A stretch of 64,000 nucleotides of DNA from contig NZ_AP019779.1 of the NCBI RefSeq assembly GCF_019669925.1, positions 248,001 through 312,000 on the forward strand, written 5' to 3'. Position 1 is the stretch's first letter; every line of letters begins with the position of its first letter. The DNA is from Methanobrevibacter arboriphilus (lineage in GTDB: Archaea; Methanobacteriota; Methanobacteria; Methanobacteriales; Methanobacteriaceae). Below, piece after piece: positions 27,496 to 36,440 of this stretch. Under the pieces are notes generated by a model. It was not told where the DNA came from, ran no database searches, and saw only the letters and a program-made list of their open reading frames with translations. The position numbers and the translations under genes were made by a program.

Positions 27496-27869
27496 TTTAT
27501 CACCATTGTATAATCTTTTTAATATTCATCTGATTCAATACTTATAACTCTAATTTTATTTATGCCCATATTTTTAGTTATAAATCTAACTTTTATTTAT
27601 AAATTTTTATTTATAAATTCTTTATAATTTTTAAAATTTTTTATTTTTATATGAGTAATTGCCAAAAGTCAAATTTTTAGAAAAATCATTGAAAATAATT
27701 CTCATATTCATCCTTTTAATTTTATATAATTAGTGAATTTAGGTTAATTTTTACAAATAAGTATATTTAAATATTAAAAATAAAAGAAAAAATTAAAATT
27801 TAAAAGAATATTAAAAAGAATTAAAAAAATAAAAAGCTAAAAATAAGAATTAAAAAAATTATTGAAAAA
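27496..27869. other. Intergenic region with TTTATTTATAAA repeats, no gene seen
   Basis: AT-rich sequence between the DUF371 gene and the truncated Rpn-like gene. Near 27590-27625 a TTTTATTTATAAATT motif is repeated. No frame with a ribosome binding site was found. Confidence 0.45.
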
Positions 27870-28130
27870 TTATAATTTTTTGATTTCATCAATAGACAGA
27901 CAAGTGATTTTAGCTATATCATCAATAGATATATCAAGACTTTTTAAATTTTTAGCTATATTCAATTTACCTTGTTCAAAACCCTCTTTCATACCTTTAT
28001 CTTTAGCATAAGCCATTTCACCCCCATATTTTAAATCAGCTTGTTCTTTTTTATTCATTTCATGCAAAAAATCTTTATCTTCCATTAACTCTTCATATAA
28101 TTTAATTTTTTCATCTTTAGTCATAGCCAT
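27870..28130 (-). CDS. C-terminal fragment of an Rpn-type nuclease, tandem duplicate
   Basis: 86 residues from the ATG at 28130, which has GAGGTGT upstream. The sequence (MAMTKDEKIKLYEEL, MNKKEQADLKYGGEMAY, ISIDDIAKITCLSIDEIKKL) is a diverged copy of the last third of the Rpn-type gene right upstream. The nuclease domain is absent, leaving only the helical Lys/Glu tail with its short C-terminal helix motif. Since it has its own start and ribosome binding site it may be expressed, perhaps as a regulator or antitoxin-like partner. Otherwise it is a leftover of tandem duplication. Confidence 0.6.
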   Translation of the reverse strand: MAMTKDEKIKLYEELMEDKDFLHEMNKKEQADLKYGGEMAYAKDKGMKEGFEQGKLNIAKNLKSLDISIDDIAKITCLSIDEIKKL

Positions 28131-28182
28131 TTTACAACACCTCAATAGCTATCATTCACTATTAAAAAATAATATTAAAAAA

Positions 28183-29031
28183 TTATAGCTTTTCAATTTC
28201 TTCCAAAGAAAGACCAGTGATTTTAGCTATATCATCAAAAGAAAAATTTGAATTTTTCATTCTTTTAGCTACATTCAATTCAGTTTGTTTTATACCTTTT
28301 TCTATACCCTCTTCAATACCTTCTTTCTTACCTTTTTCTTCTCTATAAGCCATTTCACCTTCATACTTTAAATCAGCTTGTTCTCTTTTATTTAATTCAT
28401 GTAGAAAAGCTTCGTCTTTTAATAATTCTTCAATTTTTTCATGAGCTATCTTTATATTTTCATCTTTACTCATAGCCATTTCTATCATCTCCCTTGTACT
28501 TTTTTTATCTAAAAATACCAACCAACGATGCAAAGGATTATCAAAATCAATTTCTTTTAGTTTTCTAAAAGCAGAGACATTAACATTGATAATCTTTATA
28601 CAATCACTGTATTCACAATTTAACTCTGTTTTATCTATCATATTAAATTTTCGACTAATTACATTATTTTTACAAAATCTAAAATCAATAATATTAATCA
28701 ATATATGGGATTTTAATCTTTCTAAGCCTCCTTTTTCAGCAGAATTAGAAAGTTCACGAGATATATAAAGATGACTTCTCCGTCTAAAGTATTTTTCACC
28801 CTGTTTTTGAACCTCAATATTAACAACACGACCATCAAAAGACTTAGACCTCAAATCCAAAATACAATTTCTATTATTAGCTACTTTACCTGATAAAAAC
28901 TTATTATCAATTATTTTTAAATTAAAAACATTACCCTCATTATTTTCAACTAAAATGGCATTAATCAAACCAGTCAATTGTTTTCCACATCCTTTACTTG
29001 CCATATAGTTACTAAAAAGAAAATCATACAA
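28183..29031 (-). CDS. Rpn-type PD-(D/E)XK nuclease (transposase-like family)
   Basis: At least 282 residues. The N-terminal two thirds have the PD-(D/E)XK transposase/Rpn pattern: NGRNC-like lead-in, an Asp in CILDLRSKSFDGR and Glu-x-x-Gln in VNIEVQKQG, then the arginine-rich YFRRRSHLYISR helix. The C-terminal third is a charged helical tail ending DIAKITGLSLEEIEKL, as in many archaeal members. Rpn proteins promote DNA exchange in E. coli or act as defence/toxin nucleases. Only a TTG at 29031 can begin the frame conventionally, but a strong AGGAGGT sits 38 bases farther up with an in-frame reading INDILRDYDP between, so the true start is unclear. A truncated copy follows. Confidence 0.75.
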   Translation of the reverse strand: MYDFLFSNYMASKGCGKQLTGLINAILVENNEGNVFNLKIIDNKFLSGKVANNRNCILDLRSKSFDGRVVNIEVQKQGEKYFRRRSHLYISRELSNSAEKGGLERLKSHILINIIDFRFCKNNVISRKFNMIDKTELNCEYSDCIKIINVNVSAFRKLKEIDFDNPLHRWLVFLDKKSTREMIEMAMSKDENIKIAHEKIEELLKDEAFLHELNKREQADLKYEGEMAYREEKGKKEGIEEGIEKGIKQTELNVAKRMKNSNFSFDDIAKITGLSLEEIEKL

Positions 29032-29443
29032 AGGATCATAATCTCTTAAAATATCATTAATAATAGCTACCTCCTAAAAAAAAATTAATTATTATTAACA
29101 AGTAAAAATATTAAAAAAAGAAGTATAAAACCTTTATTCAAAAACAAAAAGAAAATTAACCTAAAAGAAGAAAATTGAAGCAAAAATAAAAAAATAAAAC
29201 CAAAAAGAAAAATTCATATTAAAAAAAATTAAAAAAACAAAAAATTAAAAATTTATACATATTCAATAATAAAAAAATCTTTGATTATTTAATAATTATA
29301 AAAATTTTTTATTTTTATAAAATTAAGAAATCTATGATTTTTTAATAATTATAAAAAAGTATTGAAATCAATTATATTAAAAATACAATATAAAGGAGAA
29401 AGACAGTATAATTTATATATATCAATCAATATTATATTAAATA
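29032..29443. other. A-rich intergenic region
   Basis: Positions 29032-29074 probably belong to the Rpn-type gene (see its start). Beyond that the plus strand is very A-rich (about 29080-29260), without coding potential. A repeated TTTGATTATTTAATAATTATAAA-like segment occurs near 29280-29350. A TATA box (TTTATATATA, 29412-29421) lies about 27 bases before the DUF123 ATG, which suggests a leaderless transcript. Confidence 0.5.
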
Positions 29444-29887
29444 ATGAAGGGTAGCTACTGTTTAATCATACATAAAGAAAAATCTAGTAAAATAGAAGTT
29501 GGTGCAATAGGTTCAGCTATATATAAAGAAGGTTTTTATGTTTATATTGGGTCAGCCATGAATTCTTTAATTCCTAGAATAAAAAGACACTTATCAAATG
29601 AAAAAAAGATTCGATGGCATATAGATTATCTATTAAAAGACAATACAACAAAAATTGGAGATATAATATTCACTATAAGTGAAAAAAAAGTAGAATGTAG
29701 CTTAGCTAATTTCATATCTAAAAATGGTGAAGAAAAAGAAAATTTTGGTTGTTCTGATTGCAAATGTAAATCACACTTAATATACTTTAGTAATAAGGAT
29801 TTTTGTATTGATACAGTTAAAAAAGCCTATGAAAATCAAGAGATTAACTTCTATAATTTAGAATACTTTAAATCATTAGAAAAATAA
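29444..29887 (+). CDS. DUF123 GIY-YIG family endonuclease-like protein
   Basis: A 147-residue protein of the DUF123/COG1833 GIY-YIG group. The GIY-YIG core is seen as GSYCLIIH, then GFYVYIGSAM (the YIG part), the conserved Arg/His helix IKRHLSNEKKIRWHIDYLL, and a C-terminal Cys cluster (FGCSDCKCKSHLIYF) typical of this archaeal group. The cellular role is unsettled; DNA repair or nucleic acid processing is assumed from the fold. No ribosome binding site is present; a TATA box about 27 bases before the ATG points to leaderless translation. Confidence 0.82.
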   Translation: MKGSYCLIIHKEKSSKIEVGAIGSAIYKEGFYVYIGSAMNSLIPRIKRHLSNEKKIRWHIDYLLKDNTTKIGDIIFTISEKKVECSLANFISKNGEEKENFGCSDCKCKSHLIYFSNKDFCIDTVKKAYENQEINFYNLEYFKSLEK

Positions 29888-29949
29888 GTATTTAAAGTAT
29901 TAGCTTTCTTAAATCTCAATATATAGATAAGTATTAACTTAGATAATTA

Positions 29950-30756
29950 TTAACTAATGAATTTCTTGAAAAAATCTTCAAATTCATCATCATCAAGTGG
30001 ATTTAAAGAGGAAACAAAGTTATTATTCCAAATAGAATCTGCTAAAATAGAATAATTTTTTGATTCTGTTGAATCAGGATATTTTTCCACCACTGTTTTT
30101 GCTTCAAGTTCTGAAGATTGAATAAGCTCACTTCTACTTATAACTCCAATTACTTTAGTACCAATTTTTTGAGCAAATGAATCAACAATTTCATTCTCAT
30201 TTTTAATTCCCTTACAATTACAAACAATACCTGAAAGATTACCTTTTAATTTTTTAATACCTTTTGAAATATTGTTAGCTGCATAAAGTGACATATATTC
30301 TCCGGAGCTCACAATATAAACTTCATCTGCATAATCTTCTTTTAAGGGAACAGCAAATCCACCACAAACAACATCCCCTAAAACATCATATATAATAACA
30401 TCAAAATCATTTTCAGAAAAAACACCTAATTTTTCGAGTAGTTTCATAGCGACGATAACTCCTCTCCCAGCACAACCAACACCAGGTTCTGGACCTCCAC
30501 TTTCTGTTGAAAGCACACCACCATAACCTTCAAAGATTATATCAGAAATATCAGGATTTTTATTTTCCTTAATAGTTTTAAGAATGGTAGGCAGTCTTTT
30601 CCCACAAAGAGTTCTTGTAGTATCTGCCTTAGGATCACAACCAATAACCATAACGTTTTTACCTTTGTTTGCAAAAGAAGCAGCTAAGTTAGCTACAGTA
30701 GTAGATTTACCAATTCCCCCCTTTCCATAAATAGCGATCTTTTTAGTTTTTGACAT
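29950..30756 (-). CDS. cfbC: CfbC: NifH-like reductase of coenzyme F430 synthesis
   Basis: A 268-residue NifH/BchL-type protein with the P-loop GKGGIGKST near residue 11, switch regions (CDPKADTT, DVLGDVVCGGFA) and the two cysteines that bridge a 4Fe-4S cluster between subunits (C95 in GVGCAGRG, C131). No nifD, nifK or other nitrogenase genes are near, which fits CfbC, the ATP-dependent reductase that feeds electrons to CfbD for reduction and cyclisation of nickel-sirohydrochlorin a,c-diamide. Methanogens without nitrogen fixation carry it. The ribosome binding site is CGGTGT. It converges with the DUF123 gene. Confidence 0.78.
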   Translation of the reverse strand: MSKTKKIAIYGKGGIGKSTTVANLAASFANKGKNVMVIGCDPKADTTRTLCGKRLPTILKTIKENKNPDISDIIFEGYGGVLSTESGGPEPGVGCAGRGVIVAMKLLEKLGVFSENDFDVIIYDVLGDVVCGGFAVPLKEDYADEVYIVSSGEYMSLYAANNISKGIKKLKGNLSGIVCNCKGIKNENEIVDSFAQKIGTKVIGVISRSELIQSSELEAKTVVEKYPDSTESKNYSILADSIWNNNFVSSLNPLDDDEFEDFFKKFIS

Positions 30757-31023
30757 TTATACACCGATAATTCTACATTTATAAATCATAACGATAATAA
30801 GGATAATAAGGATAATAATAATTAATAGTTAATATTTAACAATTATAATAAATTTATAATTATAAGAATAATAATCATGATAGTAATAATTATTATGAAA
30901 ATGATAATAAAATAATATAAAATAATATACTAAATCAGAAAATTAAAATAAGAATTTTAATAAAAATATGAAATTTATAAAAATAATAGCTATATAGCTT
31001 TAAATTTTATCAATTATATTAAT

Positions 31024-31503
31024 TCATCCCTTATAATTAACTAAAGCTTTAACAATGTCTCCTCTTGTTACAATCCCTATAAGATTATCTTCATCATCAA
31101 CAACAGGAATTCTTTTAATATCTTCTTTATCCATTAGAATAGCTGCATCAGAAATATTATCATTAGGACCAATTTTCACTACTGGAGAAATCATTATTTC
31201 TTCAACAAGAGTTAAAGAAGCTCTTTTAATACCTTTAGTAGTTTCATCATACTCATGCTTCATTCTAATAGGCATTTCAATTACATCAAGAGGTGAAGGA
31301 AGAACCAAGTTTAAATTAGGACTATGTACATCCAGAAGTTTCATAATATCTCCTTCACTAAGAATTCCTACAATTTCATCCCCATCCATGACTGGAGCTC
31401 CACTAATTTCATTTTTAGCGAAAAATTTAGCTGCATCTACAATTGTATCTCCTTTATTTAAGACCAATACATTAGGTTCCATAGCTTCTTCAATTTTAAT
31501 CAT
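31024..31503 (-). CDS. Twin CBS-domain protein
   Basis: 159 residues from the ATG at 31503; a GTG 9 bases upstream overlaps the AGGTG ribosome binding site and is unlikely. Two CBS domains are visible, each with the usual signature: AKFFAKNEISGAPVMDGDEIVGILSEGDIM, and after a linker, AILMDKEDIKRIPVVDDEDNLIGIVTRGDIV (read in parts). Pairs of CBS domains bind adenine nucleotides such as AMP or SAM and act as energy sensors or as regulators of partner proteins. No fused output domain is present, so it probably regulates another protein in trans. Its target is unknown. Confidence 0.85.
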   Translation of the reverse strand: MIKIEEAMEPNVLVLNKGDTIVDAAKFFAKNEISGAPVMDGDEIVGILSEGDIMKLLDVHSPNLNLVLPSPLDVIEMPIRMKHEYDETTKGIKRASLTLVEEIMISPVVKIGPNDNISDAAILMDKEDIKRIPVVDDEDNLIGIVTRGDIVKALVNYKG

Positions 31504-31705
31504 AATAAACACCTATAAAAATTTAACAGTGAAATATTTCTAATATTAACAGGTTTATTCATAATTAATATGGTTTTATTAATATTTAAATTTATTGTTT
31601 TATTTAAATTTAGGGATTGTTTTTATTTAATGTTTATATTTATTAATTATAATTATTTATTAGTTATATTGAAAAGATTTATATTGAAAATTATAATTTT
31701 TAAAA

Positions 31706-33376
31706 TTAAACGGTATTCTGTAATTTATTAAAATTAATAGTTGTTTGAATATTTTTTGGTGTCCAATGTTTTTTACAACCTACATAATCCAAAATTACAC
31801 ACTGAGGGGGAATACCATGAGAAGAAATTTTCCACCCACCTTCAATCAGATTATTAATACAAGCTACACCAATAATAGAAACATTGGTTTTATCATCATT
31901 AGTAAGATTTGATAATATAGATGAAGAATGAGAAACAATATAAACAGGAATTTCATCATTACAATCATTATCTTCATGATTATAATCTTCATAATTATTA
32001 TCTTCATGATTATTATCTTTATAATTATAATTACCATTTAAATTTTTAGTAATTTCACCGATGTTACAATTATTATTACAAGAAGTACATCTTAAACCTA
32101 ATTTATCCTTTACAGCATTACACTTATGAGTTTTTGGAATCCTCATACAAGTTGGAAGAAGTAAAACTCTCTTTTTTCTAGCTTTAAAGCTTTTTTGAAA
32201 GATTTTATTCATAACCTCTGCTCCAAAAAGATTAATGTGATATTCAAGCTCAGATCTTCCACAAAAAATAATATCTTCATTATTTAAATGATATTCAAGG
32301 TAAGACTCTTTAAAAGTTTCAACATTACTTGTATAGATATGTAATTCTTTTTTTGCATAATCTTCAAAGAAAGAAACAAAAGACATAATGGATTTAAAAT
32401 AAGACTTTAAAGTATTTTCATCCTTATTTAAGAAAAATTCTTTCCAAATATTAAGATGTTTCAAAGATTCTTTATAATCTCCTGTAGCTTCTAAATACTT
32501 CAATAATAGATCTATTTTTAAGTTAATTAGATTAATTTCATTATTTTCAATTGATTTTGAGATATCAACTTCATTAATATCATTATTGTTACCATTATTA
32601 TTCGTATTATTATATTTATTATCAGTAATATTTGTATTATTATTCGTATTATCATCTTTATTGTTATCAGTAATATTTGTATTATTATCTTTATAATTAC
32701 TATTATTCATATTATTGTGCTTATCATTATTCTTATTATGATTCTTATTATTCTTATTGCCATTATCATTATTATTAAATAAAAATTTAGTAGCTAAAAT
32801 CCCTCTTATCTCATCAATTTGAATTTTATATGAAGAACCAATTAGCTCTTTTTTATTTCTCAAATTAGACAATTTAGCTAAAATTTTTTGATAAAATGGA
32901 TCTAAATTTAAAGCATTTTTAATATATAACTTCCATAGAACACCAAAATACAATAATTCTAATATATATTCTTCAAAAAAAGAGTCAATATAAACATTTT
33001 CAACTGGATTTTTAGTTAAAAATTCTTTATAATCTAAAATAATATCTTCAATAAACATTCTTGATTTGGATAATACAATCTCTGTGAATTCTTCAATTTT
33101 TTGATAATAATCTAAATGATTTTCTACATTGAGATTATAGGTTATGTTATTTAAATTATAATCTAAATTATAATCCAAATTATTAGAGAAATAGCTATTA
33201 TTAAAACGGTTATCATCAGAAGAGCTATCATCAAAACATTTATCATTAGAATAACTATCATAAAAGTATTTATCATTAGAATAACTATCATCAAAACATT
33301 TATCACCAGAATAGTTATCATCAAATTTAGCTAATTCTAATTTAGAAAAATTTTTATCATTAAATATACTAAACAT
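31706..33376 (-). CDS. DUF116 family protein with long low-complexity insertions
   Basis: A 556-residue protein. The C-terminal ~200 residues form a DUF116 domain: LLLPTCMRIPKTHKC, a zinc/iron-sulfur-like CTSCNNNCNIG cluster, VSIIGVACINNLIEGG and GIPPQCVILDYVGCKKHW. DUF116 proteins are conserved in methanogens and some bacteria; function unknown, a metal-cluster enzyme is likely. The N-terminus carries four 10-residue repeats (consensus DKCFDDSYSN). Two internal Asn/Asp/Lys tracts (near 195-260 and near 450-475) interrupt the fold. The gene starts 3 bases after the TetR stop, its AGGAGGT lying within the TetR 3' end, so translation is probably coupled. Confidence 0.75.
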   Translation of the reverse strand: MFSIFNDKNFSKLELAKFDDNYSGDKCFDDSYSNDKYFYDSYSNDKCFDDSSSDDNRFNNSYFSNNLDYNLDYNLNNITYNLNVENHLDYYQKIEEFTEIVLSKSRMFIEDIILDYKEFLTKNPVENVYIDSFFEEYILELLYFGVLWKLYIKNALNLDPFYQKILAKLSNLRNKKELIGSSYKIQIDEIRGILATKFLFNNNDNGNKNNKNHNKNNDKHNNMNNSNYKDNNTNITDNNKDDNTNNNTNITDNKYNNTNNNGNNNDINEVDISKSIENNEINLINLKIDLLLKYLEATGDYKESLKHLNIWKEFFLNKDENTLKSYFKSIMSFVSFFEDYAKKELHIYTSNVETFKESYLEYHLNNEDIIFCGRSELEYHINLFGAEVMNKIFQKSFKARKKRVLLLPTCMRIPKTHKCNAVKDKLGLRCTSCNNNCNIGEITKNLNGNYNYKDNNHEDNNYEDYNHEDNDCNDEIPVYIVSHSSSILSNLTNDDKTNVSIIGVACINNLIEGGWKISSHGIPPQCVILDYVGCKKHWTPKNIQTTINFNKLQNTV

Positions 33377-33379
33377 TGA

Positions 33380-34057
33380 CTAACCTCCTCTGTTAGAATT
33401 TTCATAATAACTTTCATCATCATTTATAATATTATTATTTTCTATAATAACAGAATTCATAATAAAATTAAAATGATCCTCAATCTTATCAAAAATTGGG
33501 TCTAAATCAATTTTTTTACTATCATCTGGAAAATTTAATACAACTGCTTCAAACATTTTAAACATTCCAAAAGTATAATAATTTTCAGCTAATTCTTTAG
33601 GATTACTCTGCTTTATAATTTTTTTATCCATAAAATTTTTAAAAAGTAAAGTCCAAAATTCAATAGGATCATTTAAAAGCTCATCAATAAAGAATTTTCT
33701 AATCTTATCATTATGATATACTTCAATAAATATTAATCTTAAAATTTTTATCATTTTTAAAGAACTGAATTGATTTTTAACAGATTCAGAGCCAAAATGA
33801 TATAATTTATTTGGACTAATATTTAATAATTGATCCATCTGTTCTTCTGATGATTCAGTTACACTCATTCTATTAATGAAGTATTTAAAAATTGAATCTA
33901 AAATATCTTCTTTTTTTGAGTAATGATAATAAATAGAAGCTTCCTTTATTCCAACTTCAGTAGCTATTTCCCTCATAGATACTTGATTGTAACCTTTTTT
34001 AGAAAATAAGTCTATAGCTACATTAAATATTTTTTCTTTGGTTGTAATTTTTTCCAT
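33380..34057 (-). CDS. TetR-family transcriptional regulator
   Basis: A 225-residue protein. The N-terminal 50 residues are a TetR helix-turn-helix (IFNVAIDLFSKKGYNQVSMREIA, IKEASIYYHYSKKEDIL). The remainder is the helical ligand-binding and dimer region; no specific ligand can be read. It is the first gene of a two-gene operon with the DUF116 gene. Two near-identical palindromes lie over its promoter (34071-34127), so it almost certainly represses itself and the DUF116 gene, responding to a small molecule. The ribosome binding site is TAGGTAA. Confidence 0.88.
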   Translation of the reverse strand: MEKITTKEKIFNVAIDLFSKKGYNQVSMREIATEVGIKEASIYYHYSKKEDILDSIFKYFINRMSVTESSEEQMDQLLNISPNKLYHFGSESVKNQFSSLKMIKILRLIFIEVYHNDKIRKFFIDELLNDPIEFWTLLFKNFMDKKIIKQSNPKELAENYYTFGMFKMFEAVVLNFPDDSKKIDLDPIFDKIEDHFNFIMNSVIIENNNIINDDESYYENSNRGG

Positions 34058-34070
34058 ATTTTTTACCTAT

Positions 34071-34127
34071 CTAACACTTGATAGATATAATATGAGTTTA
34101 CTATTATATAAACCTAACAGTTGATAG
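34071..34127 (-). promoter_or_regulatory. TetR promoter with two operator palindromes
   Basis: CTAACACTTGATAG (34071-34084) and CTAACAGTTGATAG (34114-34127) are near-identical, imperfect palindromes 43 bases apart (about four helix turns). A minus-strand TATA box (TTTATATAAT, about 34103-34112) lies directly beside the distal copy; the proximal copy covers the predicted start region and leader. The arrangement is typical of autoregulation by a TetR dimer pair. Confidence 0.75.
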
Positions 34128-34306
34128 GTAAAAATTTGTAAATATATACAAAAATAATCAAAAAATAATACGAAGCTAAATAATAAAAATGAAAGAATAA
34201 AAATAATAATTTAAATATAAAATAAAATTATTTTATAAAATAAAATTAAAAGAATAATAAAGAAAATGAAAAACTTTTAAATTAAATAAAATCAAACAAA
34301 ATATTA

Positions 34307-34732
34307 TTAAATAGCTATTTCTATTTTATCATAGTTAAATACAGGTATTTTTGCATTGTTTATATTTCCTTCTTTGAGTTCTATTAGCCCATTTTCATTT
34401 AATTTATTAACATTTCTTTGTACAGTGCTAATGTCTTTATTCATTAATTTAGCTATCTCTGTTAATGATTTTGGTTTATCATTTTTAATAGTATCGAGTA
34501 ATTCTAAGTCTATTGTACTTAAACCTTTGTAATCATAGAGAATATGTGTTTCTTTTAGTATTTCTTCTGGATGGTCTTTAAAGTATATCCATTCGTCATA
34601 ATCTAAATCTAGTTTCATATCCTCAGTTTCTTCAACTATTTTTTTAAGGTTTTCTGGTGTATCATATAGTTCCTCATATTCTTTTATTAACTGTTTTCCC
34701 TTTATTTCTCTTATTAATTTTATTTTAATCAT
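34307..34732 (-). CDS. HTH DNA-binding protein, probable antitoxin (HVO_A0114-like)
   Basis: A 141-residue protein with a C-terminal winged helix-turn-helix (SLTEIAKLMNKDISTVQRNVNKL, then NGLIELKEG) and an N-terminal Lys/Glu-rich helix. It resembles the HVO_A0114-type DNA-binding proteins that accompany TumE-family toxins. Its ATG overlaps the stop of the preceding 88-residue gene (ATGA), a hallmark of co-translated toxin-antitoxin pairs. It probably represses the operon and neutralises the partner. Confidence 0.65.
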   Translation of the reverse strand: MIKIKLIREIKGKQLIKEYEELYDTPENLKKIVEETEDMKLDLDYDEWIYFKDHPEEILKETHILYDYKGLSTIDLELLDTIKNDKPKSLTEIAKLMNKDISTVQRNVNKLNENGLIELKEGNINNAKIPVFNYDKIEIAI

Positions 34733-34995
34733 ATTAATATCTCCTTTAATCTTTTTTTGTTTATTTTGCCATATTTATTGAGATGAAGTATTATTATTAA
34801 TCCAACAATTTCTAGTTCGTTAAATTTTATAGGGATATGTATTCCTTTCAATCCAAAATGGAGATGTGGTTCTTTATCATATGTATCTACTCTTATTTTA
34901 TCAGGCATTATGACTATTGCCCACCCTCTTTGTGATTCGTGATAATAAATGTCTTTTCCATGCTTTTGGAATTGTTTTCGTGTTGTATGTTTCAT
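34729..34995 (-). CDS. Small putative toxin (TumE/DUF6516-like)
   Basis: An 88-residue protein with a PHLHF motif in a beta-rich core (KIRVDTYDKEPHLHF), which recalls the conserved PHxLH segment of TumE/DUF6516 toxins, plus a C-terminal amphipathic helix. It is first in the pair and overlaps the HTH gene by 4 bases. A TATA box (TTTTTATATTA, centred near 35022) lies about 27 bases before the ATG with no ribosome binding site, suggesting a leaderless mRNA. The family match is weak, but the operon layout supports a toxin-antitoxin module. Confidence 0.55.
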   Translation of the reverse strand: MKHTTRKQFQKHGKDIYYHESQRGWAIVIMPDKIRVDTYDKEPHLHFGLKGIHIPIKFNELEIVGLIIILHLNKYGKINKKRLKEILI

Positions 34996-35126
34996 TGTAT
35001 TAATAGTATATATTTTTTAATATAAAAAGGTTTTGTGAAAAATGCAAAACCTTCTTATTAGAATCAATATGGAATAATAATTTAAAAAAAAAGAAATAAA
35101 GCATATAATTTGTAAAATAAATATTA

Positions 35127-36440
35127 TTACTCCGTAAAATCTCTTTTAATGAGTTTATAAACAAAATCATTTGGCCTAACCTTCTCATCAATAGCTACAG
35201 CCACATTATTACCTTTTTTACAATATTCAACAAATTTTCCATTAATTTCCATAGATTCAATCTTCTGAGTTATAGAACCAGTAGTTTTACCTTGAATTAG
35301 AATCTCATCACCGATAGCTAAATCATCCCATAATTGAAGTTCAGCCACACCAATTTTAGAATAATAATTTACAACCTTAGCTATATCCTTTTTAGTATAT
35401 TCTGATTTGTTTTGAGTACTTATCTCATAAGGAATATCAAAATAAAAACCAGTGTCAAAACCACGATTAAAAACTTTTTTTAAATCTTCCATCCAACTAT
35501 CCTTAAAAATAAAACTTCCATTTTCAATAGAGTCAATAGCCTCTCTATAAACTCTTGTAGTTGTAGCTACATAATCAGGACCACGAGCTCTTCCTTCAAT
35601 CTTAAAAGCATCTACACCCGTAGCTATTAATTGAGGAATATAGTCTATCATAGCCATATCATTAGGTGAAATAAAGCTAGTTTTAGGAGTAATAGAATTA
35701 ATAGAAGAAATAGTATTTTTATTGTAAATATCATTACCATTATCCAAAGGATAATCTAAAGGATTACTTTTAGAAGTTTTTAAAATAAAAGAAGAATCTT
35801 CATCATCCTCATAGAAAAAATCAGAATCCTCATCTTGAGCAATAGATAATTTCCAATCCTTTCTACAAGGCTGTAAACATTCCCCACAGTTTGCACTTTT
35901 ACCATACAAACCATAACTTAAAAAACATCTTCCAGAAACAGCCATACACATAGCTCCATGAATAAAAATCTCTGTTTCAATAGGAGAGTTTTTAGCTATA
36001 TCTTGAATTTCCCAAATATTTAACTCACGAGAAAGAATAGCACGAGTAACACCTAACTTTTTCAAGGTTTTAAGAGCATAAGTATTAGAAACATTCTCCT
36101 GAACACTCATATGAGGATCAATACCAACATCATGAGCTAATTGAGCAAGTCCAATATCAGAAACAATTAAAGCATCAACTTCATATTCTTTAATTAACTC
36201 TAAATCAAATTCAAGTTTTTTAATATCCTCATCTTTCATTATAGTATTTGTACAAAGGTATAATTTTGAAGAATATTCTTTAACCATATCCATAGCTTCT
36301 TCAACATTTTTAAGAGAAAAATTAGAAACATTAGCTCTCATATTATTATCAGCTAATCCAATATAAACCGAATCAGCTCCATTTTCAAGAGCTGCTCTTA
36401 AAGATATGAAACTACCTGCAGGAGATAATAATTCTACCAT
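35127..36440 (-). CDS. Peptidase U32 family protein
   Basis: A 437-residue protein of the U32 (collagenase-like) family. It opens VELLSPAGSF and GADSVYIGL and shows the conserved iron-sulfur cysteine cluster GAMCMAVSGRCFLS, followed by NCGECLQPCRKDW. Bacterial members with this four-cysteine pattern (UbiU, RlhA, TrhP) hydroxylate tRNA, rRNA or quinone precursors rather than degrade protein, so an RNA-modification role is plausible. An acidic, low-complexity insertion lies between the cysteine region and FISPNDMAMIDYIPQLI, within what is normally a compact barrel. C-terminal barrel-like domain follows. The ribosome binding site is TTGGTGG. Confidence 0.82.
   Translation of the reverse strand: MVELLSPAGSFISLRAALENGADSVYIGLADNNMRANVSNFSLKNVEEAMDMVKEYSSKLYLCTNTIMKDEDIKKLEFDLELIKEYEVDALIVSDIGLAQLAHDVGIDPHMSVQENVSNTYALKTLKKLGVTRAILSRELNIWEIQDIAKNSPIETEIFIHGAMCMAVSGRCFLSYGLYGKSANCGECLQPCRKDWKLSIAQDEDSDFFYEDDEDSSFILKTSKSNPLDYPLDNGNDIYNKNTISSINSITPKTSFISPNDMAMIDYIPQLIATGVDAFKIEGRARGPDYVATTTRVYREAIDSIENGSFIFKDSWMEDLKKVFNRGFDTGFYFDIPYEISTQNKSEYTKKDIAKVVNYYSKIGVAELQLWDDLAIGDEILIQGKTTGSITQKIESMEINGKFVEYCKKGNNVAVAIDEKVRPNDFVYKLIKRDFTE

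Noticed and set aside
29950-30756. Nitrogenase NifH
   Set aside because: No nifD/nifK or nif regulators nearby; CfbC fits a methanogen and pairs with the CfbE-like gene.
35000-35191. 63-residue minus-strand frame
   Set aside because: Its start overlaps the end of the U32 gene in another frame, with no ribosome binding site; the rest is intergenic.
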